From contig JAEEIO010000136.1 of the NCBI GenBank assembly GCA_016281405.1, positions 1-33,747 on the forward strand: a stretch of DNA of 33,747 nucleotides, read 5' to 3'. Within the stretch, counting starts at the first letter, position 1. Every line of letters starts with the position of its first letter. This document shows positions 8,102 through 16,739 of this stretch, in pieces. Below the pieces are notes generated by a model. It made no database searches and was not told the origin of the DNA. It worked only from the letters and a program-made list of their open reading frames with translations. A program made the position numbers and the translations under genes. Source of the stretch: Clostridiales bacterium. Lineage in GTDB: Bacteria > Bacillota > Clostridia > Oscillospirales > RGIG5299.

Positions 8102-8647
8102 ATGAAAGGGAAGATACTTTTGCCGAAGACACTCGGTAACGTAAGAGAGAGAATAACGTCCGCGGCTAAAGAAGAACTGCTTGCGAAAAACGGTTTTTCC
8201 CTGCGCGCCGTTGCCGAAAAATGCGGTATCGCCACGGGAACGGTCTATAACTATTTCCCCGACAAAGAGACGATAACCGCGAGCGTTATGGCCGAGGACT
8301 GGAAAGTCGCCCTTTCGGAGATGGACGCGGCCGCCGCGCGCGCCGCGGGCTTCAAAGAGGGCGCCGCCGCCGTTTACGCCGCGCTCGAAGGCTACGTCTT
8401 ACGCTACGAGGCGGTCTGGCGTTCTTACAAAGGCGGCTCCTACAACAAGTCCCGCCGCAAATACCACGGGATGCTCCGTAAAAGCATAACCGACCGCATA
8501 CTGTCGCTTGCAAATCGCTTTTCGGTCGAGATAGGCGAAAAGCTTTTACCCGTCGTAGGGGAGACGATGCTCTCCTGCGCGCTCGAGGACGATATCGGCG
8601 CCGAAAACTTCGCGGCTTTTATTGAAATGATTTTTAATAAAAAATAA
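8102..8647 (+). CDS. TetR/AcrR family transcriptional regulator
   Basis: N-terminal HTH ITSAAKEELLAKNGFSLRAVAEKCGIATGTVYNYFPDKETI. Confidence 0.92.
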   Translation: MKGKILLPKTLGNVRERITSAAKEELLAKNGFSLRAVAEKCGIATGTVYNYFPDKETITASVMAEDWKVALSEMDAAAARAAGFKEGAAAVYAALEGYVLRYEAVWRSYKGGSYNKSRRKYHGMLRKSITDRILSLANRFSVEIGEKLLPVVGETMLSCALEDDIGAENFAAFIEMIFNKK

Positions 8648-8671
8648 TATATATTTCAAGGAGGACTTTTT

Positions 8672-9607
8672 ATGTCGGATTTCAAGGATCTCAGAATTGT
8701 GGACAACTTTTACCAGACCTCGCTCTTCTTCCCGATGCCCGCCGTGCTGGTGAGCACTATAGCGGATGACGGCGAGACAAACTGCGGCGCCTACTCGCTC
8801 GTCCAGCCCTACTACGTCGCGGGCAAGGACTATTACGCGATGCTGCTTTGCTGCCGCAATTCGTCCAACACCGCGCAAAACATCATCAAGAGAAAGAAGT
8901 GCGCCATCAACTTCATCCCCGACGACCGCAAATACTTCAAAGAGGCCGTCCGCCTCGGTTGGCCGGGCGACACCACCGCCGAGAAGATGAAGAACTTTTC
9001 GATGACGCTCGAAGACGGACTTCGCGCCAAGGCCGACCCCGCGGGCAAATACCCGAAGATAGTCGCCGAGTCGATAGAGGTTATAGAATGCACCTGGATG
9101 GATACCTTGGACGGCGCCGAAAACGACGGGCCGATGCCCGAGGGCGACGACCACTACACCCTCCCGAAATATCACGATTTCAACGGCATCACGAGCCCCT
9201 ACGGCGCGCATTTCATCCTTCGCGTAGATAAGATAATGATGAAGGAAAAGTATTACAACGCCATAGTAAACGGTGTAAAGACCGGCGACTTTCCGCCTCT
9301 CCCCGTCGACTACGGCTACAGAGATTCCAAAAACTTCTGGTATCATAAGCACCGCCGCATGATCGCCGAGCTTCTCCCCGTCCGTCAGACGACGCTCGCC
9401 TCCGTCCGCTACGCGGCCGACCGCATAGACGACAAGGTGCATTTCTCGGACGACGCCCTTCAGATGATCGTCAACGTCCCGCGTATCTTCCTTCCCACCG
9501 TCCTTCGCGGATGCGTCTCGTGGGCGAAGGAAAACGGCGTCACCGAGATAACGGCCGCCGAAATGAAGATAATAAACGACAAACGCAGTAAAGAAAAGAA
9601 TAAATAA
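8672..9607 (+). CDS. Flavin reductase-like domain protein
   Basis: PMPAVLVSTIADDGETNCGAYSLVQPYYV...LCCRNSSNTAQNIIKRKKCAINF resembles the FMN-binding flavin reductase-like fold. Confidence 0.65.
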   Translation: MSDFKDLRIVDNFYQTSLFFPMPAVLVSTIADDGETNCGAYSLVQPYYVAGKDYYAMLLCCRNSSNTAQNIIKRKKCAINFIPDDRKYFKEAVRLGWPGDTTAEKMKNFSMTLEDGLRAKADPAGKYPKIVAESIEVIECTWMDTLDGAENDGPMPEGDDHYTLPKYHDFNGITSPYGAHFILRVDKIMMKEKYYNAIVNGVKTGDFPPLPVDYGYRDSKNFWYHKHRRMIAELLPVRQTTLASVRYAADRIDDKVHFSDDALQMIVNVPRIFLPTVLRGCVSWAKENGVTEITAAEMKIINDKRSKEKNK

Positions 9608-9619
9608 GGAGATATTGCC

Positions 9620-10462
9620 ATGAAAGTATTACTTGCAGGCGCGTTCGGACACCTCGGCGCAGACGTTTTGAAGGCCCTTGTCGACGCGGGACACGACGTC
9701 GTCGCCGCCGATCTGGTCATAAAGGAAGTCGGCTTCGGCGGCTTCACCCCCTTGAAGCTTGACATGACCGATAAAGAAAAACTGAGGGGCGTTTGCGACG
9801 GCGTCGACGTCGTCATAACCACCGTCGGTCTCACCAAGGCGAGCGAGACAATCACCGCCTACGATATCGACTACGGCGCAAACAAAAACCTTCTCGAAGA
9901 GGCAAAGCGCGCGGGCGTCAAAAACTTCGCCTTCGTCTCGGTCTTGAAGGCCGACAAGGGCAGAAAGGTCCCGATGCTCGACGCCAAAGCGATGTTCGAG
10001 GACGAGCTTAAAAAGTCGAGCCTCACATGGGTCATTTTCCGCCCGACGGGCTATTTCTACGACACCGCCCACATCTTCGCGCCCAAAGTAAGAGACGGCA
10101 AGGTAAGCCTTCTCAAGACCAAGGAACCCGTCCGCTGCAACGTTATAGACACCCGCGATTTCGCCGATTTCATAGTAAATCACATGACCGACGATAACAA
10201 GTCCTACAACGTAGGCGGCAACGAGACTTACACCTACGAGGAGATCGCCGAAATGTTCTTCGAGGCGGCGGGCAAGGAACCGAAAATCTCCTTCGTGCCT
10301 CCCTTTATGTTCGATATGATCATCGCCATGGCTCCCAAGTGGAAGAAGGGCGTCATCCGCTTCGGCAAATGGACCATGACCGAGGATATGGTCGCCGACG
10401 TCCACTACGGCAAATACAGCTTCAAAGAGTATATAAAAGAAAGCGGATGGAAGGTGGAATAA
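9620..10462 (+). CDS. NAD(P)H-binding NmrA/SDR-like protein
   Basis: MKVLLAGAFGHLGADVLKALVDAGHDVVAADL Rossmann GxxGxxG-like motif; FAFVSVLKAD, YNVGGNETYTYEEIAEMF. Confidence 0.88.
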   Translation: MKVLLAGAFGHLGADVLKALVDAGHDVVAADLVIKEVGFGGFTPLKLDMTDKEKLRGVCDGVDVVITTVGLTKASETITAYDIDYGANKNLLEEAKRAGVKNFAFVSVLKADKGRKVPMLDAKAMFEDELKKSSLTWVIFRPTGYFYDTAHIFAPKVRDGKVSLLKTKEPVRCNVIDTRDFADFIVNHMTDDNKSYNVGGNETYTYEEIAEMFFEAAGKEPKISFVPPFMFDMIIAMAPKWKKGVIRFGKWTMTEDMVADVHYGKYSFKEYIKESGWKVE

Positions 10463-10463
10463 A

Positions 10464-11258
10464 ATGGATATGTGGCTTTTATTGCTTATCCTCTTTGGCA
10501 TCGCGCTCGTCGCGACGCTTGTCGGCTTTAAGAAATACGTCTGGTTCTTATCCGTCGGCTACGGTCTCGCGATAGCGGCTCTCGGCATAGCGCTTATCGT
10601 TATGTTCTGGCCTAAACTTTCGCTCGTCACGGTGCTCGGATGCGCGGCGTTCATACTCTACGGATGCCGACTCGCAGGCTTTTTGCTCTACCGCGAATTC
10701 AAGAGCGGAAGCTACAAGAAGGGCATGGAAGGCGAATACGCCAAAAAGCTCCCGTTTTTCGTCATGATAACCATGTGGATAGCCGTCGCGGCCCTCTATG
10801 TCATGCAGGTAAGCCCCGTCTTCTCGCGCCTCTATAACGGCTCGGCCGACTTTGTTTTACCGCTTATCGGCGTGATCGTTTCGTTTGTCGGTCTGTTCAT
10901 CGAGACGCTTGCCGACTGGCAGAAATCCGAGCAGAAAAAGACGGCGCCCGATATGGTCGCCACCAAGGGACTTTACAAAATCGTCCGCTGCCCCAACTAT
11001 TTCGGCGAGATTCTTATGTGGACGGGCGTCTTCATAGGCGGCATAACCGCTTATCAGGGCTTCTGGCAGTGGGCTTTCGCGGTTTTCGCCTATATCTCGA
11101 TAGTCTATATTATGTTAGACGGCGCCAAGAGACTTGAAAAACGTCAGAACAAGCGCTACGGCGACAAACCCGAGTATCAGGCCTACGTCAAGAAGACGCC
11201 TATAATTCTCCCCCTTATTCCTCTTTATCACCTCGTCAAAAAGGAGGAAGAAAAATGA
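10464..11258 (+). CDS. DUF1295 / steroid 5-alpha-reductase-like membrane protein
   Basis: Multiple TM segments; KGLYKIVRCPNYFGEILMWTGVFIGG characteristic C-terminal motif. Confidence 0.85.
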   Translation: MDMWLLLLILFGIALVATLVGFKKYVWFLSVGYGLAIAALGIALIVMFWPKLSLVTVLGCAAFILYGCRLAGFLLYREFKSGSYKKGMEGEYAKKLPFFVMITMWIAVAALYVMQVSPVFSRLYNGSADFVLPLIGVIVSFVGLFIETLADWQKSEQKKTAPDMVATKGLYKIVRCPNYFGEILMWTGVFIGGITAYQGFWQWAFAVFAYISIVYIMLDGAKRLEKRQNKRYGDKPEYQAYVKKTPIILPLIPLYHLVKKEEEK

Positions 11259-11860
11259 GCGTTCCGATGGCTTTGGTCGATTACGTCCCCGTCGTTCTCT
11301 TCTTCCTCGCCTCTCTTATTCTGATGCGCGACCTCTATCACATGATGTCCAAAGGCGCCTTCGCGCTAATGGCCGGCGGATTTATAATGATATTCGTCGC
11401 GGGACTTTTCAAGGCTACGTGGAAACTTCTTTACGCCCTTGAAATATGCGACTATCAGGCCTTAAACAACGCCTTTTTCCCGATGCAGTCGACGGGCTTT
11501 CTGCTCGCGGCAATAGGACTTATAGCCCTTCTCGTCTGGCGTCAGAGCGAAAAGGCGGCGGCCGTCGTCCCCTTTACGAGCAATATGCCGCTTGTAGGCG
11601 TGCTGATAATCGGCACCGCGGGACTCGCGACGTCGCTCGTCGTTCTTTCGGCCAAAATGAAAAAGGTGATCCCCACCGTCCTTTTCATAGTCTATTTCGT
11701 CCTGATGCTCGCGATGGGCTACCTCTCCTCGCGCGATTTCAGCGAACCCGCGATGAACTGGATAGGCGAAGGCGTAAACGTCGTCGGACAACTTATCTTC
11801 CTCGCCGCCGTTTGGCTTCTTGACAAGGCCGGATTAAAGACCTTCGAACTGAAGAAATAA
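11255..11860 (+). CDS. Hypothetical polytopic membrane protein
   Basis: About 6 predicted TM segments; ATGA overlap with the upstream ORF. Confidence 0.75.
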   Translation: MSVPMALVDYVPVVLFFLASLILMRDLYHMMSKGAFALMAGGFIMIFVAGLFKATWKLLYALEICDYQALNNAFFPMQSTGFLLAAIGLIALLVWRQSEKAAAVVPFTSNMPLVGVLIIGTAGLATSLVVLSAKMKKVIPTVLFIVYFVLMLAMGYLSSRDFSEPAMNWIGEGVNVVGQLIFLAAVWLLDKAGLKTFELKK

Positions 11861-11875
11861 TGTGAATACCAAATC

Positions 11876-11902
11876 AAAAAACCGCCGTAAGGCGGTTTTT
11901 TT
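11876..11902. terminator. Terminator after the TetR operon
   Basis: AAAAAACCGCC-GTAA-GGCGGTTTTTTT. Confidence 0.9.
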
Positions 11903-11950
11903 GTCGGAAAGGGAAGTGAGCGGGTTGTTTTTTTGATTGATAAAGGGCGT

Positions 11951-14476
11951 TTAATACTTTATCAGCGGGTTTTTGAAAATGCCGCTTGCTGTATCCTGCT
12001 TTTCAAATTCTTTCGCGATGGCGTGGTAGGGGCCTATACCCTCGGTGTAGCCGTCGAGCGCCCTCGTGGTAACGTATTGATTTGCGAGGGTGTTGGTGAC
12101 GTAAGCCTCGAAAATATTACGGCCGACCTTCAGCTTGCCTTCGATATCGAACGTGAAAGGCGCCCACGCCTTTTCGGAAATATATTCGCCGTTAAGGTAG
12201 AGTTTGCAGTGGTTTGCGAGGCTTTGAAGGTCGATGGCCTTGGCCTTGGCGGCGGCGTCTTCCGTCGCGTTATAGACGAAACTGTATTTTGCGGTGCCGC
12301 TGAAATCCGCGCCCAGATATTTTTGCCAGTCGCCGAACGCCGCGGGGACGGGGCTTTCTTTTACTGCCTTTCTGACGATCGTCTTTTCGGTGATGACGTA
12401 ACTCTCGACCTTTTCGAGCGCGCATTCTTTGATCTCGACTAAAACCTTGTTCTCAAAGCGGGATTCTTCGGTAAAGACGACGGGCTCCTTCGTGAACAAA
12501 ACGACGAGTGACTCCCAATCGTCAAAGTTATGGGAAAGAGCGGTCTTGCCGCCGCTTACGGTCACGTCAAGCTTCTTGAAGGCGCAGTCCTCGGCGCTGA
12601 AAGAATAGCAGGGCAGGGCAGTTTTGAAAACTATCTTTTCCTCCGACCTCCTGCCTTCGTTTACTATAAAGTAAAGCTCGGAGTCGCCGATAACGCGCTT
12701 CAGGACTTTGATATTGCCGTTTTGCGAGGCGACCTCGCAGCAGGCAAGCGAGCCGTCGACGGCGTAGTCTTTGCCGCACTTTATTATTTCGCCGCCCGCC
12801 TTTTCAAATTCGCGCAGCTTTTGCCCGGAGGCTTCGCTCATATAGGCGTTAAGGGTTATGAAGACGCGCTTATACTTCATTTCGCCGACGACAAGGAGGC
12901 CGTCCTTCACGGTCGCGTTTTCTATCGCGCCGTCGTCGACGAAATCGAACTCCACTCTGCTTGCGATAAGCTTTTGGGCAAGACCGTCGTTTTCCTCGAT
13001 TACCTTGTCGTAATCGTCGCTCTTTGCCCAAAGGTCTCTTATCGGGAAATACAGGCAGCTTTCGGCGACGGGCTTTCCGCGGCTTAGTAAATATGAGAGC
13101 CTTGCCGTATACTCCATAAACGGTCTCATTTTGTTAAAGGTCGGGTTACCGGGGTGGAAATTGGGTCTCGCGTTTACTATCGATTTGCCCGTTTTGTCAA
13201 GAAAACTGCAGCTCATCGTGAGTAGGTTTATGCCTCTTACGTATTGATAGTCAACGAGCTTTTTCATAAGGGTAAAGGTTATGCCGCTTCCGTAAATCGC
13301 GAACGACTCGGTGAGGGCGTAGGGGTATTTGCCCTGATGGGCGACGGAAGAGGCGAATTTCGGAAAATGATGGTCCTTGTCGGGCATATTGTCGGGATAT
13401 ACTATTTTGACGCCGTTTCCGAAATCGGCGGTTATATGGCGGTTCCCGTCGGGGTATAGCTGACGCCAGATGACGTCGACGCCGGGGATGTCGAACTTTC
13501 TCATGCACTTGAAGGTGCTTCCCATGCCGTAGACGGCGGAGGCGTTCGACTGATGGTCGCCGTTCAGGTGTCCGATAAACATAAGGCCGTTATCGTTGCA
13601 CCATTTTCGGAGCCTTCCGAAATAGTTTTCGGAGATTATGTCAGACCACAGATCGGCAACGTCGACCCGCACCCTGCATTCGGCGTCGCTTCCGCCGCGC
13701 CTGAAAAGCGCGAGGACGTTTTCGGTTAGAGAATAGCCGTATCTATCGAAAAATCTCGATTCGAGTTCGTCGTTCCACGGGGGGAGGATTATATAGTTCG
13801 CCTCGTCGTCGAATACCGCTATGACGGACTTACCGAAGCGGTCGCCGATGTGTTTCTTATACTTCTCATAGCATTCTTTTATGTAGAGGTCGACCGTTTT
13901 TTTATTGAGTATATCGGGATAGGGCTTAAGCCAGGCGTCCTTCGGGAATTCGCCGATAATCACGAGCGAGATCTTGCCAGCGGGGACGGTCTCGCCTTTT
14001 TTATAGCTTTTGCCGTCTGAAAAGGCGATAAGCGCGTTATCGGGAACGGCGTAGGGCGTCTCCGAGTCGAACTCGGAAAGCCTAAGGTAATGAAGCGAAA
14101 TATCGGGGTGCTCGGCCACGAGCTTGCCGCAAAGGCTTCCGGAGGGATAGGCGGGCTCGTCGGTTATCCAGTTGACGAGACCTAAGTCCTCGGTGTCGTC
14201 GAGGAACTTTTCGAATATCTCGAAAAAGCCGTCGCTCAAAAATTCCCTGTCGAGCGTCGTGGGGACCTCTTTCGCAAAGTCGAGGCTTATCGGAAGCGTC
14301 CAAATCGTTTTCGAGCCGATTTCTTTGAACTCCTCGAGGCTTTTGCGGAGTTCGGCGTTATCGAGCTTTTTGTTCCATATCCACATAAAGCTCGGCCAAA
14401 AAAAGGACGGCGGATCCTTGAGAACGTCGTAATTGATGCTGTCGTTATTATATATTTCGTTTTTCATGCCGTTCAC
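11951..14476 (-). CDS. GH106-like (alpha-L-rhamnosidase-type) glycoside hydrolase, no signal peptide
   Basis: 841 aa; PPSFFWPSFMWIWNKKLDNAELRKSLEEFKEIGSKTIW N-terminus and C-terminal galactose-binding-like region (LYLNGEYISEKAWAPFTFDIEGKLKVGRNIFEAYVTNTLANQY). Family assignment by recognition only. Confidence 0.65.
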   Translation of the reverse strand: MNGMKNEIYNNDSINYDVLKDPPSFFWPSFMWIWNKKLDNAELRKSLEEFKEIGSKTIWTLPISLDFAKEVPTTLDREFLSDGFFEIFEKFLDDTEDLGLVNWITDEPAYPSGSLCGKLVAEHPDISLHYLRLSEFDSETPYAVPDNALIAFSDGKSYKKGETVPAGKISLVIIGEFPKDAWLKPYPDILNKKTVDLYIKECYEKYKKHIGDRFGKSVIAVFDDEANYIILPPWNDELESRFFDRYGYSLTENVLALFRRGGSDAECRVRVDVADLWSDIISENYFGRLRKWCNDNGLMFIGHLNGDHQSNASAVYGMGSTFKCMRKFDIPGVDVIWRQLYPDGNRHITADFGNGVKIVYPDNMPDKDHHFPKFASSVAHQGKYPYALTESFAIYGSGITFTLMKKLVDYQYVRGINLLTMSCSFLDKTGKSIVNARPNFHPGNPTFNKMRPFMEYTARLSYLLSRGKPVAESCLYFPIRDLWAKSDDYDKVIEENDGLAQKLIASRVEFDFVDDGAIENATVKDGLLVVGEMKYKRVFITLNAYMSEASGQKLREFEKAGGEIIKCGKDYAVDGSLACCEVASQNGNIKVLKRVIGDSELYFIVNEGRRSEEKIVFKTALPCYSFSAEDCAFKKLDVTVSGGKTALSHNFDDWESLVVLFTKEPVVFTEESRFENKVLVEIKECALEKVESYVITEKTIVRKAVKESPVPAAFGDWQKYLGADFSGTAKYSFVYNATEDAAAKAKAIDLQSLANHCKLYLNGEYISEKAWAPFTFDIEGKLKVGRNIFEAYVTNTLANQYVTTRALDGYTEGIGPYHAIAKEFEKQDTASGIFKNPLIKY

Positions 14477-14632
14477 CTCAAAATATTTCTACTTAATAAT
14501 AGTTTAGCACAACCGAAATGATAAATAAATAGAAAAAAAGGACAAATCATTTTAAAAAAAGACTTTTTTTAGCCGGCAGCGGGTTTTTCCGCCCGAAAGC
14601 AGGGAAGAGCGGCGTGGTAAATATGTAGCCAT

Positions 14633-14744
14633 CGCCGACGACACTCCCGCTCACGGTTCAAATCCTTCTTGCGAACGTAAAACGCCGCCATAAGGCGGCG
14701 CTTTGCGTTTGGCAGGGGCAGAAGGATTATATCGCCCTCGCTTC
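14633..14744 (-). repeat. Orphan tRNA-Trp-derived inverted repeat fragment
   Basis: 27-bp exact inverted match 14646-14672 to 25773-25799; minus-strand 14712-14744 matches 25983-26015 with 2 mismatches in 33; hairpin ACGCCGCC-ATAA-GGCGGCG between. Confidence 0.9.
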
Positions 14745-14787
14745 GCCGCCGCGCTGGCACAATTATCAAATAATAATCTGATAATGC

Positions 14788-14812
14788 GGGGCGGGGAGTA
14801 TCTCCCCGCCCA
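14788..14812. other. GC-rich stem-loop
   Basis: GGGCGGGGAGTATCTCCCCGCCC; intergenic, between divergent genes, no clean T-tract. Confidence 0.5.
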
Positions 14813-14866
14813 CCTTACGTTTTTACAAATCGGCGCAAACGAAAGCGGCCGCGGTTCGTTTTGCTG

Positions 14867-14895
14867 TTGACATAAAATTATGAAACATATATAAT
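14867..14895 (+). promoter_or_regulatory. Sigma70-type promoter of the RpiR regulator gene
   Basis: TTGACA (14867-14872) - N17 - TATAAT (14890-14895). Confidence 0.85.
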
Positions 14896-14928
14896 AAATT
14901 TATACCAAAATATTACGGAGGGACGTCT

Positions 14929-15777
14929 ATGGAAAACTGCATTGACAAATGGCAAAGGATCAAAGAAAGCGCGACGACAACGGAGAAGAAAATCATCGAG
15001 TATCTGCTCGAAAACCCTCTCGCCCTGCAGTCGCTCTCAATCGAAAAACTCGCCGAAAAAAGCGGGACAAGCTACGCGTCCGTAGAGAGATTTTGCCGCA
15101 AAATGAAGTTTTCGGGCTTCAAGGAAATGAAAAAAGTTTTCGCCCGCGAACTCGAAAGCGACTACTACAAATCGAGCCAAAGCGACGCGTCGCCCGAAAA
15201 AGGTTTTGATATAATCATCGACGACGTCTGCAGTTTTTACGGCAGGATCCTCGAGGACTTCCGAATAAGCCAGACCGAGGAAAAGTTAAAGGCCGCGAGC
15301 CTTTCGGTGGTAAGAGCTAAAAGCATATTCTTTATCGGGCAGGGCACCTCGTCGATTTCGGCAAAATACGGATATATCAAGTTCCTGCGCCTCGGAATAA
15401 GCTGCTCGGTCGACAGCGACAGCACCACCCTGAAAGCCCGCGCGACCGTCCTTTCGCCGGGCGACTTACTGTTCGCGGTCTCCTCGTCGGGCAGGACCAA
15501 ACCCGTTGTCGACGCCGCCGTCGCCGCCAAAAAATCGGGCGCGAAGGTGATCTGCCTCTGCGACTACGCCGAGTCGCCGCTCGCCGCCAAATCGGATATC
15601 GTTCTTTCAACGACGATGCGAAACGTCGCCAATCACTTGCAGGAGGATATGCCGCTTACAGTCGGCCAGATCGCCATAATCGATACGCTCTGGACCGCTT
15701 GCTTAAGCGAACTTCGTCTGAAAGCGAAAGAGTCTTTGTCAAAGACTCAGAGCCAGGTTTCGAGCGAAAAAGTATAA
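14929..15777 (+). CDS. MurR/RpiR family transcriptional regulator with SIS domain
   Basis: N-terminal HTH (SIEKLAEKSGTSYASVERFCRKMKFSGFKEMKKVFARE) and SIS sugar-phosphate domain (FFIGQGTSSISAKYGYIKFLRLG, AVSSSGRTKPVVDAAVAAKKSGAKVICLCDY). Confidence 0.93.
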   Translation: MENCIDKWQRIKESATTTEKKIIEYLLENPLALQSLSIEKLAEKSGTSYASVERFCRKMKFSGFKEMKKVFARELESDYYKSSQSDASPEKGFDIIIDDVCSFYGRILEDFRISQTEEKLKAASLSVVRAKSIFFIGQGTSSISAKYGYIKFLRLGISCSVDSDSTTLKARATVLSPGDLLFAVSSSGRTKPVVDAAVAAKKSGAKVICLCDYAESPLAAKSDIVLSTTMRNVANHLQEDMPLTVGQIAIIDTLWTACLSELRLKAKESLSKTQSQVSSEKV

Positions 15778-15907
15778 ATGATACAATTATTAAATAAATA
15801 TATCAAAATCGCCGTTTTTGACAGAAATTATTTCATAAAGTGATATAGAATTCATTCATTCCGATTTGTTAAAATAAAACTGACAAAAAAACTACGGAGA
15901 ATGAAAA

Positions 15908-16726
15908 ATGGCCAACATATTAAAGACGGATTTTATGAAAGAGATAATGGAGACGTCGTATACGATGTACCGTCACGGCTGGAACGAGTATAACGGCGGC
16001 AATCTGAGCTATCTCCTGACCGAAAAAGAGGCAAAACCGTTTGCGAAAAAGATAATACGGTATTTACCGCTCCCCGAACCCATGCCCTGCATGGCCGGCA
16101 GATATCTTGTCATCACCGGCACCGGAAAGTTTTTCGCGAACGTAATGAAGAAACCTGATGACTGCCTCGGACTCATCCGCATAGTTGAAGACGGCGGCAA
16201 GGCGGAACTCTATTGGGGCTTTTCTGGCGGCGGGACCTTTACGTCCGAGATCACCCTTCATCTCGGCGCGCACGCGGAAAGGCTTAAAATTACGCCCGAT
16301 CAGCGGGTAATAATGCACGCCCACCCCGCCAACGTAATAACCCTCACCCACTTAAGAGGCAACGACGGCGACGAGCTCACGAAGGAACTCTGGCGGACCT
16401 GCACCGAGGTCGTCGCGCTCGTCCCGCGAGGGGTCGCGCTGATACCGTGGATGGTAAGCTCGTCTGTAAATTTGGGGCTTATTACGGCAAAGTCTTTTTC
16501 GGAGACCAACGTCGTTATCTGGCAGCTTCACGGCATGACTGTCGCCGCCGAATCGCTTGAAAACGCGCTCGGTCTTTTCGAACTTATCGAAAAAATGGCG
16601 GGCATCTGTCTTGCCATGGACGGCAAGAAAGAACTGAGCCCTATGAGAGACGATATGCTTTTGGACATAGTAAACGCCCTTAAAGTCAATGCAAAAACGG
16701 AGATACTTAACACCTCCGACAAATAA
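15908..16726 (+). CDS. rhaD: Class II aldolase/adducin family, rhamnulose-1-phosphate aldolase-like
   Basis: YRHGWNEYNGGNLSYLL, YLVITGTGKFFANV, MHAHPANVITLTHLRG, VIWQLHGMTVAAESLENALGLFELIEKMAGI. Confidence 0.85.
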   Translation: MANILKTDFMKEIMETSYTMYRHGWNEYNGGNLSYLLTEKEAKPFAKKIIRYLPLPEPMPCMAGRYLVITGTGKFFANVMKKPDDCLGLIRIVEDGGKAELYWGFSGGGTFTSEITLHLGAHAERLKITPDQRVIMHAHPANVITLTHLRGNDGDELTKELWRTCTEVVALVPRGVALIPWMVSSSVNLGLITAKSFSETNVVIWQLHGMTVAAESLENALGLFELIEKMAGICLAMDGKKELSPMRDDMLLDIVNALKVNAKTEILNTSDK

Positions 16727-16739
16727 GGATGTGAACACC

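Noticed and set aside
8546-10501. Minus-strand ORFs of 298 and 290 aa
   Set aside because: Antisense to the flavin-reductase-like and NmrA-like genes; no recognisable domains.
15818-15846. Promoter upstream of rhaD (TTGACA with TGATAT)
   Set aside because: The -35 is good, but the -10 is weak and alternatives give poor spacing; not confident enough to annotate.
16689-16739. Extended N-terminus of the 708-aa ORF
   Set aside because: The extension overlaps the 3' end of the aldolase gene; GTG at 16740 with an upstream AAGGA is more plausible.
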